A stretch of DNA of 64,000 nucleotides from Urechis unicinctus. Lineage: Eukaryota; Annelida; Polychaeta; Xenopneusta; Urechidae. The position numbers and the translations under genes were made by a program. The stretch covers positions 64,309,476-64,373,475 of the forward strand of contig CM067343.1 of NCBI GenBank assembly GCA_034190875.2, in the 5' to 3' direction. Shown piece after piece: positions 49,601 through 61,240 of the stretch; within the stretch, counting starts at the first letter, position 1; each line of letters starts with the position of its first letter. The notes under the pieces are model-generated. The model saw only the letters and a program-made list of their open reading frames with translations. It was not told the DNA's origin and searched no databases.

Positions 49601-50361
49601 AACCACGACCGAAATCATGCCAAATAGCCCGTTATGTCGTAAGTAATCGCGCTTATTAAGAATCGCTGCGTTCTCATTCCAATCACAGTGTCCCCAAAAT
49701 ATGCCCGGTCTGAGTGAGTCATTCCCAGCGCCAAGTAGATCCAGGCAATCGTCAGCTGAGCGATGGTGATCTGAGCGGCTGAGAGGGAGAGGATAATGGG
49801 CGAGATGACAACAGCACCCGCATCCCGCCGCACCCAGCCGCACCCAGCCAACACCACCTATATATTGATCCCGCTCCGATCACACGTGTGCTATTGCGCA
49901 CATACAAACAAATTATTAACGTAACAGATGGGTTTCAAGAGGATTCATATCATTTTAAAATGACACGCCCCAAAAACATGGTGCACGTCACCAAATAATA
50001 CATGCGCACTTAGGATTAGAAATCAAATCCGCTTAATCGATAGGTAAATCAATTCATCGATGATGAATCGATAATGGGAGATGTGAGGATGAAGTGAAGG
50101 GGGTGATTACCGTGTCCACCAACAAGCTAGGTGGTCGTAGTAGTCCTTGGAAGTGTCGTCGTAAGTGTTGACGTACGCACTGTCACCGACGCCAAAGGCA
50201 CTGTAGTCATCAAAGTTACTATTGTAGTAGTTATTGTAGTCATAATAACTGCAGTCATTGTGTTCGTAGTCATAGTGATTGTTTCCGTGGTAGCCATTAT
50301 TTGTCTGATAGGGATGCAGACGACATGACTTATACGATTGAGACATGCTAACACCCGGCAT
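40658..50361 (-). CDS. MITF: MITF/TFE-family bHLH-leucine-zipper transcription factor
   Basis: Eight exons join in phase: 50361-50111, 47880-47598, 46003-45767, 43230-43126, 42451-42220, 41496-41418, 41332-41185 and 40951-40658, giving 542 residues (vertebrate MITF-A is about 520). Exon 1 is Tyr/Asn/Asp-rich. Exon 2 is Gln-rich and coiled-coil-like ([12 protein letters not shown]). Exon 3 has the MiT N-terminal signature [15 protein letters not shown]. Exon 4 holds the acidic activation motif [15 protein letters not shown]. The basic region is [20 protein letters not shown] (359-378), then helix-loop-helix and a zipper ([20 protein letters not shown]). MiT proteins bind E-boxes/M-boxes (CACGTG, CATGTG) as dimers and control lysosome, autophagy and pigment-cell genes. 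Vertebrate DNHNLIERRRR has Leu where Gln is seen here, a residue made at the splice junction. Confidence 0.93.
41566..42222 (-). repeat. 27-bp minisatellite copying the 5' splice site of the MITF basic-region exon
   Basis: On the minus strand the unit is TGAGTTGTTGATGCTAGGGC followed by ATCAGAG. The real exon end is CAATCAGA|GTGAGTTGTT at 42220, and nearly every unit repeats ATCAGAGTGAGTT. That puts roughly 20-25 donor-like copies directly downstream of the true donor. Some units are shortened (loss of the ATGCTA part). It fills almost the whole intron 41497-42219. Confidence 0.92.
43396..43650 (-). CDS. MITF: Possible alternative first coding exon of the MITF-type gene
   Basis: ATG at 43650 in a good context (GGGACCATGC). 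It encodes 85 residues, Ser/Pro-rich then basic ([18 protein letters not shown], then a run of Ser/Thr, then [11 protein letters not shown]). The exon ends ATG|GTAAGC in phase 0, which fits exon 43230-43126 (starts GTA GAT GAC, phase 0). It would replace the first three exons, as alternative promoters do in vertebrate MITF. Expression data are not visible here. Confidence 0.5.
43918..44203 (+). repeat. 27-bp minisatellite, about 10.5 copies, with GTGAGC in each unit
   Basis: Unit AGCTTTACAGAAGCGCGAGT plus AAAGGTG, nearly without variation (one G/A change). On the plus strand every unit contains AAAG|GTGAGC. It lies between the two possible alternative first exons of the MITF-type gene; 44221-44300 continues with GTGAGTGAGTAAATTCAT repeats. 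Confidence 0.95.
44376..44423 (-). CDS. MITF: Possible short alternative first exon of the MITF-type gene
   Basis: It reads [16 protein letters not shown] and ends CAG|GTACAA in phase 0, compatible with exon 43230-43126. Its size and acidic character resemble the short first exon of vertebrate MITF-M in position only. It may equally be an internal exon or chance. Confidence 0.35.
47451..47485. mobile_element. Solitary end of the TTAA/TIR repeat family
   Basis: TTTTTTTAAATATGCACCTT followed by TAA matches the right terminal repeat of the element ending at 62202 (AAAAAATGCACCTTTAA). No partner end was found nearby. Confidence 0.4.
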
Positions 50362-50799
50362 GATCGCGAGGCCCTTCACTTGATGCAGCAGTTCCCTCCA
50401 AATAGCAACAGGTCTGTCGTCCACAACCCGCTCCTCATTCAGTACTGGCTGACGATTCCGAGCTTACAACGCAATCCAAACTTCAGAGTCTGCGCATCCT
50501 TAGCTTGCTTCGATCGCAGCAAAAGTGACGAATGCTTCTGAAAGCTGCTGGTTCATATCTGGGCACACTTCTAAGATGATCGGACGAGAGTCAGGCAAAT
50601 GGTCAACTCGACTCGTCATACGCTACCAGCTTGAGTAGATGTCTCGGTAAAGATAGCAGAAGATGCCTTTATGGTGAATCCTCCGATCGAGTTAACTAAC
50701 CCCGCATCACCAGCAAACATTCAACTAGTTAATGACTTTCTCTAAAAACCCCACTTTATGTAGTCACACCTCAGCGTCCCAGTATACGACAGATTAGCG

Positions 50800-51035
50800 G
50801 GCCATTAGCCAATCAGAGACCAGCACCCAGACAAGAGCTTCAAGCCGCCACCCCTCCCGCTGATCACCGACTCCGTCAGCTCTATAGTATGTGCCACCCA
50901 CAGGCCACCTAAAATCAAGTCTCCTATCAACACACCAATCACAGCAACAGATGTTTTGCTCCTCCTGGCTAAAATTTCAGATTTTCGGAAAAGTCTGTAC
51001 CGCTTATAGATATGGCAACCAGCCAATCACATATA
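50800..51035 (-). promoter_or_regulatory. Cluster of CCAAT boxes upstream of the MITF first exon
   Basis: CCAATCAGAG at about 50811, CCAATCACAG at about 50934 and CCAATCACAT at about 51022. All lie within 250 bp and 450-670 bp upstream of the ATG at 50361. A GGCAACC half X-box precedes the last one. This is plausible as the distal promoter of the MITF-type gene, by motif and position only. Confidence 0.35.
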
Positions 51036-51229
51036 GGAACACAAATATCACTCATTTGCATATTTCAAGAAGACGGGCACCAACAGATGCTCCACGCATA
51101 CACTCAGAGGCACGGACAGTTGTCATACAATGTTGCTACCCTAAACAAAAATTAATATACTTTTATGGAAGCAGAGAAAACAACAATATCGATAGGCGGA
51201 CGGTGGACCAGGCATAGAGGCGGTCGTTA

Positions 51230-54200
51230 CAAAAACAACAACCCCAGCTTGAAGATAATATACTTTCTAGCAGCTTATAGACAAGGTTTTCAGTGGTAAG
51301 TGATGATTTGACAATTTGCTAATCAAAACTCAGAACATAAACTCGACCCGCCAAGCAACTTGTGAGGGGTGTACGGGCGTAAGGCTACAACAACATGCAG
51401 CTTTAGCGCGATGTGATCTCAAAGTGACACAGACGAAAACCGGATATTCCGGCAGCGGAGACGGTGACTTGATCTACCTGTTGGGTTGACTCTATTTATA
51501 GAAGATGACGGAGACAACGTCATATCAGGATATAAACCATAGAGTAATAACTCCATGATATAACATATGAGCAGTGATGAGGAAGATGGGCCTCGTTACA
51601 ATACTCGCTCCCCTACAAACCTACTACACACCGCCTGGTCCAATACGGCAGTATCGCGTCCACAGGTAACAGTCTAACTAACAACCGATTCAAGTCACGG
51701 GATTAGCGACTGCTCGCCGACGACTAGCACTGCCTTGTCATCATTTCAGTCGCTCCAAGAGAAACTGCCTGGGAAGTGAGCAACGTGGCTTATAATTTGG
51801 CGGTGGTGTTTTCAATAGGTCAGCTATTTCACTACTCCAGCCATTCGTTTAATCACTACACGTATGAGGCCAATTGAGTAAGGCGCAACCCGGGGGGTCG
51901 GCATGATTTTTTGCTTGGTTTCCCAGACGTTTTCCACTTCATATAACAGGAAGGGTTCGGCACAGATGAGCTGATTTCCCGCGCCATATCCTCTCTCACA
52001 GGTCGAATAACAATAAGCATATCGTCATTTCCCGGCACAATTGAATACGTAGTCGGGGAAGCAAGTTGCACATGCTTCAAAGCGGCCTAATTGGCGCGGT
52101 AGTGATTTGGCGAATCACAACAGGGGCGACTTCATCAAAGGCTGACAATGGTGGGAACGCCAATGCAGAGGTATCAGGTAGGCGATGACGTGAAAGGTAG
52201 ACAGGCCAGACTTACAGATAACAATACCAGTAGCGACAAGTCAGTCTACGTGAGTGTCATTGTTACACGAACAGAGTACGGACCTCATGGGGAGACCATG
52301 CTCCAATCATCCACGGATCACACAATTATCCCAACCCCAATGCTCGTCACATGAAGCATCCTCGTCATTCTTCACATCGTAACTAAATTTTTGTTAAAAC
52401 AGTTATGAACTGATAATTAAGAAGGTCAGGTCAGGGGGTCGCGGTACAGCGATATACGTGTTGCGCTGTGTGAGTGACGGGAGAGAGAAAAGGCTTGTAT
52501 AAGGTTACCGCCGACAATGATGCTCAAATCACGTGACCAACAACAATCTTTTCATTTTTATCAAATGAATACGCTAACTACAACTTGCAACAATACCGCT
52601 CTGCCCAATCACTTTCTTCGTATCACCAAACAGACAAACACGTGCAATGCCCGCAATATTTGTTTTTCTTTGAAGATCGCATTAACTACGAACAGGAAAC
52701 TTCCTCTTCAGTATTTCCCGCCAATAACCTCATTTAAGCAGTAAGTTGGCTGTGATTGGCTGGTTGCCGATTTACGTCCAGTTATGCCGATAGTGTCATC
52801 GTGTGTAAGTGAGATATAAATAACAGATATTACACTCCGATTTTATCATTAACTTAACCAAATGCTTCACAACATGATAATTTGGGAGAGATTGAGATTT
52901 AAAACCGGTTGTGATTTGAGAAGCGGGATCCGAGCCAACACGGTACCCCAACATCCGTTACCATGCAGCGACCCGAAATGCCAACAATAATGTAAACTAC
53001 CACGCGCTCGGACCCCCACATGCGGCTTCCGAGCTCCAAGGAGGGTAAGTATAACTCCGTGCCGTTCTTGTTAGTGAGAATATAGCAATACCACAACCAG
53101 CTGTAACAAACACGATTGGATAAAAACACGTCTTAAATCTAATAATTGATGTCCATGGTGATTAAAGACACCGTGGGACATTACAATACGATAAAGGCGT
53201 TATAAATAACAAAAGGCGTGTCGGTGATGACTTCGCTCGGTCGTAAAGCGGCGTGCGGCGGGAAACAAACGATTTCAGGACGGGGGTTCATTACTACCCC
53301 GAAATATCCATAATTAGCCCGCTTCGGATGAACCTGCTGACAACTAGATCATAGCCGCTGACGTCAGCGGTCCTGGTCGACAGAATAAGGCCTCTATACA
53401 ATATAAATAATGTGATTGGTTCATCCAAATCAAACTTGATACGTTCAGCCCCATTAAAGGGAAAATAAATCCATTACAGATTGTGAATGAGGCTAAATTA
53501 TTGAGTTTTTTTATTGTATAATAAACAAGACGGCTGTAAATAGGGACATGCATAACACAGTCCCATTTGTGTCGGGTTTGGAATGTCATTTCTTCTTCTA
53601 TAGTAATATACTGACAGATGAGCGAGACGTCCCTGACTGGGAGAAGACACTTCCGTCATAACATAGCCCAGTGAATCGTAATAATGTGAACATTATTTGA
53701 ACATCTATGCCCTCATAGAATAGTTTATTATATTCATATACAAACATGACGGATTTCTATTTTTATCATTATACCGGACAAACAAAAAATAGTGATAGCG
53801 TCTAAAGCAGTTAGGGGCGAGGGTTGGTGATCATTAGCAAGCGACTCGGGTGACGCGTTGTGGCTCAGGTCGCGCTATACACTGACTGATGCAAAGTCAT
53901 TAAGTCATCCGGACTCAGTACTAATGCGCTTCATTCCGGATATGCCGAGAAATTTAAACCGGATTGCTGGTATAAGGCGAATACCGCGACAGCCCGAAGG
54001 AGACAAGTTGGAGGCGGTCAGAACTTATAGCCCGCCCCAGGCATAAGGCGCGCGAACATCCAGCCATATTGTGGATGGATATTTGTAAAAATACCCACAC
54101 CAAAAACATTTCAATATAAGTGGTGATGACAGCTGAAAAGTGCCTCCAATCACACCCCCTTGACTACCCTGCGAATCCTACTACTGTGCTTCAATCACTA

Positions 54201-56800
54201 TAAATGAGCGAAATTGGAATGGACGTCGGTCAGACGATAGCCAGCCTCGGGCTACTTGCGGCGCCCACCCCACCTCGCTGGCGGTGTGCCCCGGGCCACA
54301 GCTACCTCTAGCCCGGGCTCGAATGCCATGACGCATGGCGCTGTCCTGCATCCTTAGCTACGCCCATCATTCTCCTCGCCGCCTCACAAACACCACCTTT
54401 ACGGCATTTAAATCATCTGATAGTTGGCATGCGAAAGATGACAATTATTACAAGCCCCTAACAGAGCAAATAGGCTTGACACGTGTGCTGTTTTACCAAC
54501 TCATGCTGAACAGTAGCGCGCAGTCAATGAGACCACACACACGACTCCCAACATACCACTGCTAGACACCATCGTCCAGTCGTAAGTCATCTCCCCATCT
54601 CAACTCTGACCTTACCGACACTTCAGAAAAATACGAAGAGGAGAAGGGATCGTGTTATAATTGCTGACAAATGAGCTAACAAACGAGCAGTTGTCTCGGT
54701 AACATGCCGGGGAGGAGGATATCTGATGTCGCGCAGCACCGGGCCACGATTGGGTCAGGTATAGTCACCAGAACTATTGGGTGTAGGAGCCTAAGCTCGT
54801 TTTAAAGGTGTGACAACGTTTTTCAGAAGTGGCCTGTTTTTTTTTATCAGATTTAACATGAGCATACTTTTCTCAGCACCTCTTCGTCGACTAGAATTTA
54901 GCCTACCTACAAACAAACAAGCGATTTTGTCCAAGTTGCTTTCAGCACGAGGACATTTGGTAAAACTCTCGACATTAACTCCCTAAGAGTCTATAATTAA
55001 GCCTAACACCAGCCATGACGAACAGTCTCCCACAAGCAGTGTCGTCAAGGAGCGTCGTCAAGGAGACCAGCCATGTCATGATACAGGTCAACTAGATGGC
55101 GCTGCTTTTCCTTACCACCTTCCGGGATGTAATTTGGACGGGTGACAGGACTGACACAAAATGAGGAAAACACATGACTGTTAATATGCCAAAAGAGTAA
55201 ATGAAACAAGTGGGTATGTTGTCAGGGGCTAATGATTTGTACAACATAGAATTTTGCTGGTAGTGATGCAGTGATGAAGAATTATGTGTTGTTCTTACGA
55301 ACCAGCCAACAAGGTCTGGGAAGGGATGCGGATACCAGACTGCATTCTAGACAACTCACCAACATGGCCGGGTGAATGGACTGGGGTGTGTAGATGTCAT
55401 ACAGGTTTTGTAACGTGTTGTGTTAATGCAGATGGTATGATGCAATACGGAAAAGAAGTGAAGCAGGTGTGGTGAGGTGATGCAGGTGTTGTGAGGTGAA
55501 GCAGGTGTGGTGAGGTGATGCAGGTGTTGTGAGGTGATGTAGGTGTTGTGAAGGGATTCACTATGAAGGGATGCAGGGGTTGTGAAATGATACAGATGTT
55601 ATTAAGTGATAAAGGTGATGCAGGTGTTTTGAAGTGATGCTGGTGTTGTGATACAGGTGCTGTAAGAAGATTCAGGTGTTGTGATGTGATACAGGTGTTG
55701 CAAGGTGATACAGGTGTAGTGAAGTGACATATGTTCCAGGGTGATACAGGTGTTGGGAAGTGATACGTTTTTATGAAGTGACACGAGTGTCACAAATGTT
55801 CTGATGTGATATGATAGGATGATATGTGTTGTAAAGCATAAGTTATGTGGTGAAACAGATGTTGAGAGGTGATACAGGTTTTGTGATGTGAAACGTGTGA
55901 TATGAGGTTATACAGGTGTTGTGAGGTGAGAGCTATGAAAACAAGGGTCCATTTTGCAGAATCCATTACTCAGAGAGCCCATAAGCTGGTATTAATATTA
56001 CATTTTCTAGTTATTCAATCCATGCATATGATTCAGACTAACATATCATGGACAAAACATGTCAGATCTGCCCATGAGACAAGAAAGAGCAGAACCTGAG
56101 ATTAAATCTGACTAAGCTGAAAATAATTTTTTAATCAAACGTTATGACAAGATCATAATGTTCATATATATATTTACATTGACACACTCTGAAGAGTCAA
56201 GGCGTACATAGCCTACGTTGCTAAAAACGACCATAATTCGAACAAAAAATAAACTGAAGGGTCAGAGAAATCTTGTCACATTGACCAAGTAATTGAACCA
56301 CACAAGAGAAACAAACGGTCAAATGTTTAACATTCCACATGTAAAATAGACAAAACTATGCCACCTACAAGTATTGATATTCCTTATTTGGTGTGACCTT
56401 AAGAATTATGTCAAGGTCATGGATAACCTCTCCAATCTAAGATCCCACCAGACATCAATTTGGTTTTAAAGAAAATGCGGTAGGTTTGCTGATTGCTTTG
56501 AAGTTTGTAACAGCAGTTCCCATTCCGCACAAGGTCTACATAGCACAAGAGATTTTTCAATAATAACTCGGGGGTCAGGTATATATTACAAAGAGAAAAC
56601 AAACTCAAAAGGGTCCATGTGTTATTTAGGCTGGCTAGCTTGCATTTTAAGAAAACCTGCCATCATAACTTATTACCCATTGGGTATAACAGAACAGGCC
56701 ATCGAAGTATATGACAGATGGATAACAGAGAAAAAGTAGACGAAAAACCAGAACGGCAGAGCTAATAAAACTAACAAACAAATTGTACAGAGGGAGTAGC
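51230..56800. other. Interval with no gene recognised
   Basis: A CRE palindrome occurs at 53355-53370, a TCACGTGAC E-box near 52530, and a degenerate GTGATGCAGGTGTTGTGAG repeat at 55440-55930. Open frames are short and unconvincing. Confidence 0.4.
55440..55930 (+). repeat. Degenerate 19-bp repeat
   Basis: Diverged tandem units of GTGATGCAGGTGTTGTGAG. The best-preserved units are at the left; they decay rightward. Confidence 0.85.
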
Positions 56801-57060
56801 AAACTAAGGCATCATTGACATGTACTGCAGCAAGGGATGCTGCCACCATGTCTGATGCAGAGTACAGGAAAGAATTTCAGACTTTACAGGACCGATGTCC
56901 TGTTAAGGGCCCAAACTTTACAGGACCGGGACTTTTCTTTCAGGACCGAATTAAAATTAATCATTTTGCGATGTCTCAAGATAATGCGTCAGAAAAAAAC
57001 ATTATTTTTAGGGTAAAATAAGTTTATTGTCAACATTAGAATCTAAATAAAATATCTATG

Positions 57061-57101
57061 CAAAGGACATCAGGATCTAATTTAGATCATGATGTCCTTT
57101 G
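57061..57101. repeat. 41-bp near-perfect palindrome
   Basis: CAAAGGACATCA (57061-57072) pairs with TGATGTCCTTTG (57090-57101), and the inner GATCTAA pairs with TTAGATC. It can form a long hairpin or cruciform. Confidence 0.85.
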
Positions 57102-57390
57102 CCCGGCTCATAAAAATCACTCGTCCGGTTGGACAAGTTCTTTGGAAATTGTAGAACTGACCAATGAGAGACAACGACTCAAAAGTACCCGAGAGTGACC
57201 GAGAGACACAGCTTGTGATTGGAGCATCCCAAATCTGGGATGCCTGTCCAGTTCAAGACATTAAGCTCGCCTAGACCTGAAGGCGAGACTATTTAATATC
57301 AGTAACATGTAAGCAGCGCCCGCAGCCATCAGGCTAGGGGACCTTGACTACCGAAACACTAAACCCGCGAAAATCTTGATACTGAATTTA

Positions 57391-57423
57391 GAAAACGAAA
57401 ACGAAATCACAACTTTCGCTTTC
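57391..57423. promoter_or_regulatory. Pair of interferon-stimulated-response-element-like motifs
   Basis: GAAAACGAAAACGAAA (57391-57406) fits GAAANNGAAA twice. TTTCGCTTTC (57414-57423) fits it on the other strand. CCAAT motifs lie at about 57160 and 57217. The target gene is not clear. Confidence 0.45.
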
Positions 57424-58379
57424 CATTATCTGCTTACCATGGCTCATTACTTGTTTGATTCATAAAGTGGTTCCTTACTCTAGATTTCGCGATATTATTG
57501 TTATTCGGATATAGTCGTGTTCACTCGGCTGTTTTTGCTTGTAAGCAGAGAAAACGTCGGTGATGGTTTCGAAAGATCGATGTACAGTCGATATTTCCCT
57601 ATTTTTACAATATTATGGACGAAATAAACTGTCGGACAAAATGACCGATGGAAATGACTTTATTTACCGCACCAAAGAAAAAAATACCGGACATGTCCGA
57701 TGTCCGAAAGTTTCCTGAACTCTGCTGATGCTAGGCAGGTTTACATGTGAAATGCTGGAGATAAATGTATCTTAAAATACTTCATTTATCAGTAGCATCT
57801 GATGTACACTAGAAATTAAACTATCTAACTAATTAGTCTAGATCAGGAAATGGGTTTGATAGACCACAGGAACATGGTGTAATAAAACGATGTTGCATCA
57901 ACAACAAAGTTATGAAGACTGGATGTTCATCTTTCTTCTCAATGAAAGATGAAGCATGAAGGATGAAGACCATGTGCACTGGGATGAATTCATAGCACCA
58001 ACTTCAGAATTTCAGCTTAGGCCCACATGAGTTAAATAGAATATAATGGAAATTTATCAGTTGGTCAAATAGATGGCATGCTTTTTACCCAAGTATAAGA
58101 ATGAACACATGATGTTTTCTTCAGAGAAAGTTCATAAATATCAGAGATAGTTATAGCATAGCAGAAGGAAGTTATTTTCATCCATTGATGCCCATGTATA
58201 ACTAAAGGCTCTATGTAAATGTTCAAAAGGTTGCAGGAAGTTTCGAAGGGAGCATATGAGACAAAGTTAACTGACAAATGCTGACTAAAGGGAATGTTTA
58301 CATAGTTCTTTTGCCAAAGAGGAAGCTTGAACAAGCCATAAAATAAGTGTCAAATTGCATAATAGAATTGAGTAGCAGG

Positions 58380-58943
58380 TTAACAATTGTGGATAACATG
58401 ACAATATGTGATTGTGAATGCTATTTTCGTTGCAACAAGGAAAATCGGACCAGATACCTTAAAGATGCATTTTTTGAAAAAAATGACATGCGGTTTTTTT
58501 GCTCCATTTAATAGAACAACTCTTTTGGAACCCATATAAACCATTTTGCGGACTAGTTCAACGCTATATCGTCGATTACACCGTATCGAAATCTGTCGGC
58601 CACACCCATGTTTACAAACATGAGCACATGTCGATGGGAAAATGACGCATGCGTATTGAAGGGTCATTTGTTGACAACACATAGTCGTGACGTCATGCGC
58701 AGCGCAGATTCGATAGAAGGTGGAAACGCATGCAACCGAAATGGTGAGTGTTTTGATTCCTACATTTCTCTTCTTTCTTCTTCTTTGATTGGAGTTTTCG
58801 AATGTTGTATATAAAAAAGAACCCGCCTCAATTAAGTGAACACTATCAGTACAATAGATTACCGTAAATTTAACAACAGATAGCCTGCGAACGAACCCTG
58901 AGGTAGCCCTTAGACTTAGTATATTTATACTGAGGCTGCGCAT
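58380..58943 (-). other. 187-codon open frame of unknown significance
   Basis: First ATG at 58943, stop at 58380. The frame crosses the left terminal repeat of the candidate transposon, is cysteine- and arginine-rich, and has no motif I recognise. It also overlaps the likely plus-strand first exon (donor AAATG|GTGAGT at about 58742), so it may be chance. Confidence 0.2.
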
Positions 58944-59420
58944 GTTCAAGCGTAATAAAAACGATATTCTTGACTAGTTTTTCACGTTTTGGAGTGTAAA
59001 GCCGTGACTCTTGTTCGAAGTTTGATTATTTCTTATGCAATTATCGGTGCTTTTTCATAGCAAACTATTGGAGTATTCCTGAATGAACTCATAAATTGTA
59101 TTATAAATCAAGGGACTGGGGTCTCCCTCATGACGTCTACTTTATCTGGTTATAGTGAACTGAAACATGGATTTGAATTGGCTGGCGGGTCGCTATCTTC
59201 TATGCATACATAAACCCTACAGAGAAGATAACGGCCAGCCAATGCAAATCCCTGTGTACTGAAACGTCAATGCTAGGAGTTTGGGGTGGTATGTATCATC
59301 GTATGGGTTTGGCTGACTTTTGCCGGCTTTTGGCTCAAACACTGTAACATTATTGATTGAATTATTCTTGTCATGTTCATTCATTGATTAAATTGAACCA
59401 ACCCACTTTCAAATTTAAAG

Positions 59421-60535
59421 GAAATCAAAATGCCAAGGAGGGGATCACATACAAGAAGAGGCAGTGGAAGGGGTCATGGTACAGATTCTGACAACATGTG
59501 TGGAATTGAGGTTGATTCCTTTATTATTTGATTCTTATTAAGGGTATTTTATTGAACTCAATACACCCATTATGACTGGGAAGGATGTGTTTTAATGGTT
59601 TGAAATTGTTCACCATGACACAGGTGTCCAAGTTGGTGGAGGTTGCAGACAAGCCTGAAGAGGTGGCAGAGGAGCCCCACCTTCTTCAAACAAGGTACTT
59701 TTGGGCTTGCCTTACCTAATTGAATCACTTTGTCAGTAAATAGGTCCAATGTTGAACTATCGAACCATAAATTTCCATTGGTTCTCATTTGTTTGTAGAC
59801 CTCGACAGGCCGAAAGCGAGTCAATCTTGTTTGCAGTGGCTACCTTTGCAACACACCAATAACTAACCAGACCCTACAGCAGAGTAGAGTGACTGCTAAA
59901 TCTTTAGAGCTGTCACAGAAGGAGAAAATGAAGGTATTGTACAACTCAGCATTTAGCACTCTTAAAGCTGCTCCAAAAACCTTCTTGCAATTTTGGTCAC
60001 AGAGAGAGATTTGTATTGGAGATATTCAATCCATCAAAAAGAAGACTTTTGATTACTCATATTTTCAGAATTTAGTGCGGTGGCTGGATTTGGATGGGGT
60101 GGGTGGGGCAGTTGCTGGTTAGAAAGACAGCCACAGTTTGCGCTTACAATCACCCGACAACCCACACCGCCGAAAGAAGGATTCCACCCTCCATCAACTA
60201 CCACTTCCCCAGACTGTTGCATCTGCCTTCAATGTAGGGAAATGCCTCCCCCTGTGGAGCGGCAATGGTGCACTAACAGCCCAGACTTTTGCACATATGC
60301 ACTACCTCAGATGGAAGGAGTTGTGCTTGACCCGATGGTCATTGAGGTTATTAACAGGTACCGGGTGGACTTGCTATGGGATGCGGTTGTCGAGGACAAA
60401 AAAAAAGATGCTTAGACACGGCGCCTATCAGCAATTGGTTCAGTGGATTCATGTATTTTTGGAGGAGTGCAACAGGAGGGTAACTCCGGTTGTGTAAGGA
60501 AGATCAGAGACCTCTTCCGTAACAAGTATTGACAG
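59421..60535 (+). pseudogene. P2RX7 C-terminal (ballast) domain-like gene, frameshifted
   Basis: An upstream exon begins MPRRGSHTRRGSGRGHGTDS (ATG at about 59430). Further segments are 59624-59694 and 59799-60120. The recognisable part is about 60207-60535. It has the cysteine cluster DCCICLQC, ERQWC...DFC, then LRHGAYQQLVQWIH, CNRRVTP and finally CVRKIRDLFRNKY. This matches the cysteine-rich C-terminal domain of vertebrate P2X7 receptors (zinc/nucleotide-binding ballast), without any P2X channel part. Reading it through needs two frame changes, at the A9 run near 60400 and at CCGGTTGTG near 60490. Upstream exons also do not join cleanly. AATAAA lies at 60955. Either a decayed copy or assembly errors. 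Confidence 0.7.
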
Positions 60536-60954
60536 TATACAGGCTTAATACAAAATAGCCTAAATGTTTTAATTTTAATCCGGAAATATCACATTGTTCT
60601 GATTGGTATTTTTGTGTAGATTATAAATTGCTTAGTCTTACAAAACATGTGGTATTATTTGTTCTGAACATTTTTGCTTCAACAATCTGATAACTTATTG
60701 TCTATATGTTTTATGGAATGAGCATTCATATATTAGTAAATTTTTTCGTCTCTCAAACACAGAAGAAAAGAATTATGCACACATTATTTTGTCAATTAGT
60801 CATGACACTTATCTTCAGATTTGACTTTTTATGTTCATAATTCTAGCCCTGATAAAAAAAGAAGTGACATTAAAATGAGTTCATGTATTATTTATTTGCC
60901 AATTACATGAGTTCTTCTATTACAGTTTGGATTAACAGACAAAAGATTGTGACT

Positions 60955-60960
60955 AATAAA
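60955..60960 (+). terminator. Possible polyadenylation signal of the P2RX7-like gene
   Basis: AATAAA about 420 bp after the end of the recognisable domain. Confidence 0.35.
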
Positions 60961-61007
60961 ATATTTGTACATTTCAACAAAAACAAATTTCCAAATCATA
61001 TTTTTAA

Positions 61008-61240
61008 TCAAAATGAGACTCCTGCAACTGTTTCTTGGGTAGATGGCCTGGCACAGGAGCAATGTTCAAACTGATTTTGCGGGGTCATCAGCAGAGCATT
61101 GTGGGTGTTGTTGTGATTGCTGTCGCATTGCTTGGGCCTAAAGATTTCTGTCATCATATCTGGTATATGGGCGCAAGTCTTGGCCTCTAAACCGATGACC
61201 ACGTCTTTGACTGCTTGTTGAAGTGATTGCTGGACCTGTA
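61008..61240 (-). other. Possible minus-strand terminal exon inside the candidate transposon
   Basis: After an acceptor-like GTTACAG, the frame reads VQQSLQQAVKDVVIGLEAKT and continues to a stop at about 61008. The amphipathic start looks protein-like, but no family is recognised. Confidence 0.25.

Noticed and set aside
49523..49857. Hydrophobic minus-strand frame reminiscent of a tetraspan membrane protein exon
   Set aside because: Splice sites and following exons could not be found, and the similarity is only compositional.
55902..56100. Weak resemblance to the C-terminal part of a LINE reverse transcriptase (SWTKHVRSAHE)
   Set aside because: Too short, and without flanking core motifs, to separate from chance.
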